NCBI GenBank assembly: GCA_023266245.1
Contig: JAHFRO010000086.1
Location: forward strand, 1-9,088
Source of the DNA: Betaproteobacteria bacterium
GTDB lineage: Bacteria > Pseudomonadota > Gammaproteobacteria > Burkholderiales > SG8-41
DNA length: 9,088 nt
Reading direction: 5' to 3'
Each line of letters begins with the position of its first letter. Within the stretch, counting starts at the first letter, position 1. Below the pieces are notes generated by a model. The model searched no databases, was not told where the DNA came from, and was given only the letters and a program-made list of their open reading frames with translations. Position numbers and translations under genes: made by a program. Of the stretch, positions 6,091-9,088 are shown piece after piece.

Positions 6091-6180
6091 ATCGGCGGCC
6101 ATCGGCGTTCATCGGCGGCTAATTGATCTTGATCTATTTCTTGATTTTATCCGCGTGTATCTGCGTTTATCTGCGGCTAA
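6091..6180. repeat. Two trimeric modules of exact 10-nt period, the second providing the mog stop codon
   Basis: Module D is ATCGGCGGCC, ATCGGCGTTC, ATCGGCGGCT (6091-6120), then AATT. Module E is ATCCGCGTGT, ATCTGCGTTT, ATCTGCGGCT (6149-6178), then AAT. Both have three 10-nt units and the same exit, GCGGCTAAT, which is the reverse complement of the entry of module A. The mog stop (TAG on the minus strand, 6177-6179) lies in the exit of module E. With A-C they fill most of the gene-free stretch 5843-6176. Confidence 0.78.
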
Positions 6181-6773
6181 TCCCTGGTTTTCGGCCGGAT
6201 GGCGGATTTCGGCCGGAACACCTTGATGATGTCTTCGTCGGTCTCGATGTAAGGGCCGCCGATGAGGTCCAGGCAGTAGGGCACCGCCGCGAAGATCCCA
6301 GGCACGATCTGCTCGCCATTCGGCCCTTTCACGCCTTCCAGCGTTTCCTTGATCGCTTTCGGCTGGCCCGGCAGGTTGAGGATCAGCGCCTTTTTCCGGA
6401 TCACGCCGACCTGCCGCGACAGGATCGCGGTCGGCACGAACTTGAGACTGATCTGACGCATCTGCTCGCCGAATCCCGGCATCACCTTGTCCGCGACCGC
6501 GAGCGTCGCCTCGGGAGTGACGTCGCGCTGCGCGGGCCCGGTGCCCCCGGTGGTGAGCACCAGGTGGCAGCCTTCCTTGTCCACCAATTCCTTGAGCGCC
6601 GTCTCGATCGCGGGTTGTTCGTCGGGGATGAGGCGCGCCACCATCCGCCACGGCGTCGCGAGCGCCCTGTCGAACCATTCCTTCAGCGCGGGAATGCCCT
6701 CGTCCTGGTAGACGCCCTGTGAGGCGCGGTCGCTGATGGAAATGAGACCGATCAACAATTCTTCGGTTGCCAT
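6177..6773 (-). CDS. mog: Molybdopterin adenylyltransferase (MogA)
   Basis: A 198-residue protein, close in length and sequence to E. coli MogA. It adenylylates molybdopterin with ATP, giving the MPT-AMP intermediate into which MoeA inserts molybdate during molybdenum-cofactor synthesis in the cytoplasm. The diagnostic runs are readable: GLISISDRASQGVYQDEGIP (9-28), RLIPDEQ (47-53), and the TTGGTGPAQRDVTPEATLAV motif from residue 74 that forms the molybdopterin/nucleotide site. MPGFGEQMRQISLKFVPTAI, SRQVGVIRKKALILNLPGQP and FAAVPYCLDLIGGPYIET follow. The close match to MogA rather than MoaB supports this name. The ATG at 6773 is chosen; a TTG two codons earlier has no support. There is no Shine-Dalgarno before the ATG, and a TATACT -10 ends six bases upstream of it, so the message may be leaderless. 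The last codons run into repeat module E. Confidence 0.95.
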   Translation of the reverse strand: MATEELLIGLISISDRASQGVYQDEGIPALKEWFDRALATPWRMVARLIPDEQPAIETALKELVDKEGCHLVLTTGGTGPAQRDVTPEATLAVADKVMPGFGEQMRQISLKFVPTAILSRQVGVIRKKALILNLPGQPKAIKETLEGVKGPNGEQIVPGIFAAVPYCLDLIGGPYIETDEDIIKVFRPKSAIRPKTRD

Positions 6774-6779
6774 GTGCAA

Positions 6780-6785
6780 AGTATA
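6780..6785 (-). promoter_or_regulatory. Candidate -10 (TATACT) of mog, close to the start codon
   Basis: On the minus strand TATACT is followed by only six bases (TTGCAC) before the ATG at 6773. Transcription normally starts about 7 nt after the -10, so the first base of the mRNA would be at or next to the A of the start codon. The -35 17 bp upstream (GGCTCC) is poor. Confidence 0.4.
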
Positions 6786-6815
6786 ACGTGAGCAGTCCTT
6801 GAGGAGCCGGAAAGG

Positions 6816-6910
6816 CGTGAATCGTGATTCGTGATTCGTGAGTTGAGGAAAATGACTTTAGTCCAAGCAGCGGTATTAATCGAATCACCATTCACGAATC
6901 ACGACTCACG
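6816..6910. repeat. Inverted pair of four-unit heptad arrays (CGTGATT) overlapping the darP stop
   Basis: The left arm (6816-6843) reads CGTGAAT, CGTGATT, CGTGATT, CGTGAGT. Read on the minus strand, the right arm (6910-6883) is CGTGAGT, CGTGATT, CGTGAAT, GGTGATT. The 28-nt arms surround a spacer of 39 nt (6844-6882). The right arm encodes the last residues of darP (R-E-S) and its TGA stop (6899-6901). As an RNA hairpin it could mark the end of the darP message, though no U-run follows. Confidence 0.75.
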
Positions 6911-7396
6911 CTTTTCCTCCAGCAAGGCGCGCAGCGCCTGAAACAGCGCGCGGAAGCTGCGCGGCGGTTTGCCGGCCTCGCGCTCACGCAGCGTGTTGCG
7001 GATCAGCACGCGCAGCCGCTGCGCGTCGGCATGCGGATACCGGGTAAGCAGTTCGGCGAGAGCGCCGGGTTCGGCCAGCAGCCGCTCGCGCCACTGCTCG
7101 GTGCGCTTGAGCAGCGCGGTGTGGCTGCGCGACTGCGCTCGCCATGCGTCGAGCGCGGCGCGGATCGGTTCCGGATCCACCCCGCGCATCAGTTTGCCGA
7201 TGTACTGGATCTGCCGGCGCCGCGCCTCGAATCGGGTGATGCGCCGCGTTTCCCTCACAGCGTCGCGCAGCGCTTCGGGCAGCTCGATCGTCGCGAGCTG
7301 CTCCTCGTTGAGCGCCACCAGCTCGACGCCGAGATCCTGCAGCGCGAGCACCTGCATCTTGCGCTGCGTCCTGCTAATCGGCGTTTCGTGGCTCAT
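6899..7396 (-). CDS. darP: Ribosome-associated protein DarP (YjgA, DUF615), 50S assembly factor
   Basis: A 165-residue, strongly basic, helical cytoplasmic protein of the DUF615/DarP family, which associates with late precursors of the 50S subunit and promotes peptidyl-transferase-centre maturation in E. coli. Family features are ISRTQRKMQVLALQDLGVEL near the start, EARRRQIQYIGKLMRG (the usual RRRQLQLIGKxxR core), then EPIRAALD, RYPHADAQRLRVLIRNTLRE and KPPRSFRALFQALRALLEE. The start is taken at ATG 7396 (MSHETPISRTQRK). An in-frame ATG at 7420 would add a hydrophobic octapeptide not typical of the family; neither start has a clear Shine-Dalgarno. It is divergent from pmbA, an arrangement also found in E. 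coli. The final codons and stop come from the heptad repeat. Confidence 0.92.
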   Translation of the reverse strand: MSHETPISRTQRKMQVLALQDLGVELVALNEEQLATIELPEALRDAVRETRRITRFEARRRQIQYIGKLMRGVDPEPIRAALDAWRAQSRSHTALLKRTEQWRERLLAEPGALAELLTRYPHADAQRLRVLIRNTLREREAGKPPRSFRALFQALRALLEEKRES

Positions 7397-7471
7397 GACT
7401 GACCACAGCAGGAAAAACATCCATCGGCTTCAGATATACGGCTGTGAGCGCCGATTTAAAGCAAAAAAACT

Positions 7472-7487
7472 GAAAGCCTTCGCTTTC
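7472..7487. other. Small perfect hairpin in the darP/pmbA divergent region
   Basis: GAAAGC (7472-7477), loop CTTC, GCTTTC (7482-7487), preceded by an A-run and followed by TTTGTCTT. It lies in the AT-richer spacer between the divergent genes. A wider inverted pair, GCGCCGAT (7448-7455) and ATCGGCGC (7504-7511), encloses it. It could be an operator, an end point for antisense transcription, or incidental. Confidence 0.35.
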
Positions 7488-7532
7488 TTTGTCTTATGCA
7501 TTTATCGGCGCCCCGGATGCGCCCGTGTAAGC

Positions 7533-7541
7533 TGCTATGAT
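7533..7541 (+). promoter_or_regulatory. Extended -10 promoter element for pmbA
   Basis: TGCTATGAT is an extended -10 (TGn followed by TATGAT, 5 of 6 to consensus). No good -35 is visible. A start near 7548 gives a leader of about 37 nt that includes the Shine-Dalgarno at 7574-7579. The ATG at 7537 is part of this element, which argues against its use as a start codon. Confidence 0.45.
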
Positions 7542-7584
7542 ATCGCTTCCTTTTCTTCTTGGCCCGCTTGCGCAAGGGGCGCCG

Positions 7585-8925
7585 ATGCCCGATTCGCATT
7601 TTTCCCACAGCGCCGACCGGCTCAAGCAGATCGCCGGGGACGTCCTCGACTACGCCGCGCAACGCGGCGCCGGCGCCGCTGAAACCGAAGTGAGCGAGGG
7701 CTTCGGGCAGACGGTCACGGTGCGCCGCGGCGAGGTCGAGACCATCGAGTACAACCGCGACAAGGGTATCGGCGTCACCGTCTTCATCGGCAAGCAGCGC
7801 GGGCATGCCAGCACCACCGACTTCTCGCCGCAGGCGGTGCGCGACACGGTGGATGCGGCGCTCTCGATCGCACGCTTCACCGCGACGGACGAATGCGCCG
7901 GGCTCGCGGACGAGGACATGCTCGCGCGCGAGGTGCGCGATCTCGACCTGTGGCACCCGTGGGGGCTGCCGGTGGAGCGCGCGATCGAGCTCGCCACGGC
8001 GTGCGAAGAAGCCGGTTTCGCAGTGGATGCGCGCCTCACCAATTCCGAGGGTGCCACGGTATCCACCCAGGAATCTCATTTCGTCTACGGCAATACGCTC
8101 GGCTTTCTCGCGGGTTACCCCGGCTCGCGCCATGGTGTGTGGTGCGCGCTGATCGCCGGCAAAAACGACGAAATGCAGCGCGACGACTGGTATGAGACCA
8201 GCCGCGACGCCGCCGAGCTGCCCGCAGCCGAGAGCGTGGGGCGCCGCGCGGGCGAGCGCGCGCTGCGGCGCCTCGGCGCGCGCAAGATCGCGACCACGCA
8301 GGTGCCGGTGTTGTTCGAAGCGCCGGTCGCCGCGAACCTGCTGGGGCATTTCGTGTCAGCGGTGAGCGGGGGCAACCTCTATCGCAAGTCCTCATTCCTA
8401 CTCGACAGCGTCGGCAAGGCCGTGTTCTCGCCACGGGTAAACATCGGCGAGCAGCCGCACATCGCAAGGGGCTTGGCGAGCACGCCGTTCGACGAGGAAG
8501 GCGTGGCGACGCAGCCGCGCGATGTAGTCAAGGACGGCGTGGTGCAGGGCTACTTTCTCGGCAGTTATTCGGCGCGCAAGCTTGGGCTTCGCTCCACCGG
8601 CAACGCCGGCGGCAACCATAACCTCGTCCTGCAGGATACCGGCACCGACTTTGCGGGACTGCTCAAGACCATGAGCGCCGGTCTGCTGGTGACGGAACTA
8701 CTGGGACAGGGAGTCAATCCGGTCACCGGCGACTACTCGCGCGGCGCCGCGGGCTACTGGGTGGAAGGCGGCGCAATCGCCTACCCGGTGCAGGAGATCA
8801 CCATCGCTGGCAACCTCAAGGACATGTTCCGCGGCATCGTCGCGGTCGGCAACGACGTGATTTGCCGCGGTTCCCGTCAATGCGGTTCCATACTGATCGA
8901 GCGGATGACGATAGCGGGCGATTGA
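7585..8925 (+). CDS. pmbA: Metalloprotease-partner protein PmbA (TldE)
   Basis: A 446-residue protein (E. coli PmbA has 450) of the TldD/PmbA family. TldE forms a heterodimer with TldD, which carries the zinc HExxxH site; TldE lacks it, and none is seen here. The complex degrades unfolded peptides and processes some peptide antibiotics such as microcin B17; it has also been linked to CcdA stability. Readable family features are the N-terminal ETEVSEGFGQTVTVRRGEVE and GIGVTVFIGKQRGHASTTDF, then YSARKLGLRSTGNAGGNHN (328-346), TELLGQGVNPVTGDYSRGAA, and the terminal CGSILIERMTIAGD. The ATG at 7585 follows a good Shine-Dalgarno (AAGGGG, 7574-7579, 5-nt spacing). The longer reading from 7537 would begin inside the predicted -10. 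No tldD is in the window; in many genomes it is elsewhere. Confidence 0.95.
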   Translation: MPDSHFSHSADRLKQIAGDVLDYAAQRGAGAAETEVSEGFGQTVTVRRGEVETIEYNRDKGIGVTVFIGKQRGHASTTDFSPQAVRDTVDAALSIARFTATDECAGLADEDMLAREVRDLDLWHPWGLPVERAIELATACEEAGFAVDARLTNSEGATVSTQESHFVYGNTLGFLAGYPGSRHGVWCALIAGKNDEMQRDDWYETSRDAAELPAAESVGRRAGERALRRLGARKIATTQVPVLFEAPVAANLLGHFVSAVSGGNLYRKSSFLLDSVGKAVFSPRVNIGEQPHIARGLASTPFDEEGVATQPRDVVKDGVVQGYFLGSYSARKLGLRSTGNAGGNHNLVLQDTGTDFAGLLKTMSAGLLVTELLGQGVNPVTGDYSRGAAGYWVEGGAIAYPVQEITIAGNLKDMFRGIVAVGNDVICRGSRQCGSILIERMTIAGD

Positions 8926-8930
8926 TTCAG

Positions 8931-8939
8931 TGCTAAAAT
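8931..8939 (+). promoter_or_regulatory. Extended -10 promoter element for glyA
   Basis: TGCTAAAAT (TGn followed by TAAAAT, 5 of 6 to consensus) starts six bases after the pmbA stop. No clear -35 is seen at the expected distance, as expected for an extended -10. A start near 8946 leaves a leader of about 24 nt with only a weak ribosome site (AAGCGG). No binding site for a purine or methionine regulator was recognised. Confidence 0.45.
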
Positions 8940-8969
8940 CAACAGTTTACAAAGCGGGCCGCCTTCATC

Positions 8970-9088
8970 ATGTATTCGCTCAAGGACACCGTCGAGAGCT
9001 TCGATCCCGAGGTCTGGCGCGCGATCGAGCAGGAGTACCGGCGTCAGGAAGATCACATCGAGCTGATCGCCTCCGAAAACTACGCCAG
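8970..9088 (+). CDS. glyA: Serine hydroxymethyltransferase, N-terminal fragment
   Basis: Only the first 39 codons are present, and the frame is open to the window edge. The sequence MYSLKDTVESFDPEVWRAIE, then EYRRQEDHIELIASENYAS, is typical of bacterial GlyA; IELIASEN is the conserved N-terminal motif. The enzyme is a cytoplasmic, PLP-dependent homodimer that interconverts serine and glycine and supplies 5,10-methylene-tetrahydrofolate. The PLP lysine and most of the fold lie beyond the window. It starts 44 bp after pmbA with its own candidate -10, so it is probably transcribed separately. Confidence 0.95.
   Translation, partial: MYSLKDTVESFDPEVWRAIEQEYRRQEDHIELIASENYA

Noticed and set aside
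5855..6180. CRISPR array
   Set aside because: The units are 8-10 nt and contiguous; there are no repeats of about 28-37 nt separated by unique spacers and no cas genes.
7537..7584. pmbA start at ATG 7537
   Set aside because: This ATG is inside the predicted extended -10 and lacks a Shine-Dalgarno; the ATG at 7585 has one and gives normal family length.
1..9088. tRNA, rRNA or a known riboswitch
   Set aside because: No cloverleaf, rRNA-like or riboswitch consensus was recognised in any intergenic stretch on either strand.

Overview
The window reads as a piece of a GC-rich betaproteobacterial chromosome, probably Burkholderiales or a related environmental lineage. The reasons are an orphan Bug/TctC-type solute-binding protein beside a CaiB-type CoA-transferase, the divergent darP/pmbA pair with mog next to it, and a glyA start after pmbA. 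Product names rest on reading the translations; no database search was run.

Layout. 1-130: the 3' end of a class III CoA-transferase gene. 131-398: a MITE-like element with about 21-bp terminal inverted repeats and a TAA target duplication that coincides with the upstream stop codon. 518-1978: a periplasmic Bug-type binding protein and a small two-CBS-domain protein. 2146-3438: an MFS permease of the UMF1 type, whose 5' coding end is overlaid by a perfect terminator-like hairpin (2163-2209). 3508-5049: a 513-residue protein of unknown function with a divergent PilZ-like signature, its stop codon in the loop of a perfect 9-bp hairpin. 5162-6773, minus strand: a serine carboxylesterase and mog (molybdopterin adenylyltransferase), separated by about 330 bp made largely of short-period repeat modules. 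6899-7396, minus strand: darP (YjgA, 50S assembly factor). 7585-8925, plus strand: pmbA (tldE). 8970-end: the first 39 codons of glyA.

Most genes are housekeeping, and I see no defence system, phage, CRISPR array, rRNA or tRNA. The unusual material lies between genes: at least four stop codons sit in or at the edge of palindromic or repeat DNA (the MITE target site, the hairpin after the PilZ-like gene, the trimeric module after mog, the heptad palindrome after darP). The permease start is unresolved: the conserved N-terminal codons lie inside a terminator-like hairpin, and an overlapping ATG-initiated ORF is one base out of frame with the permease.
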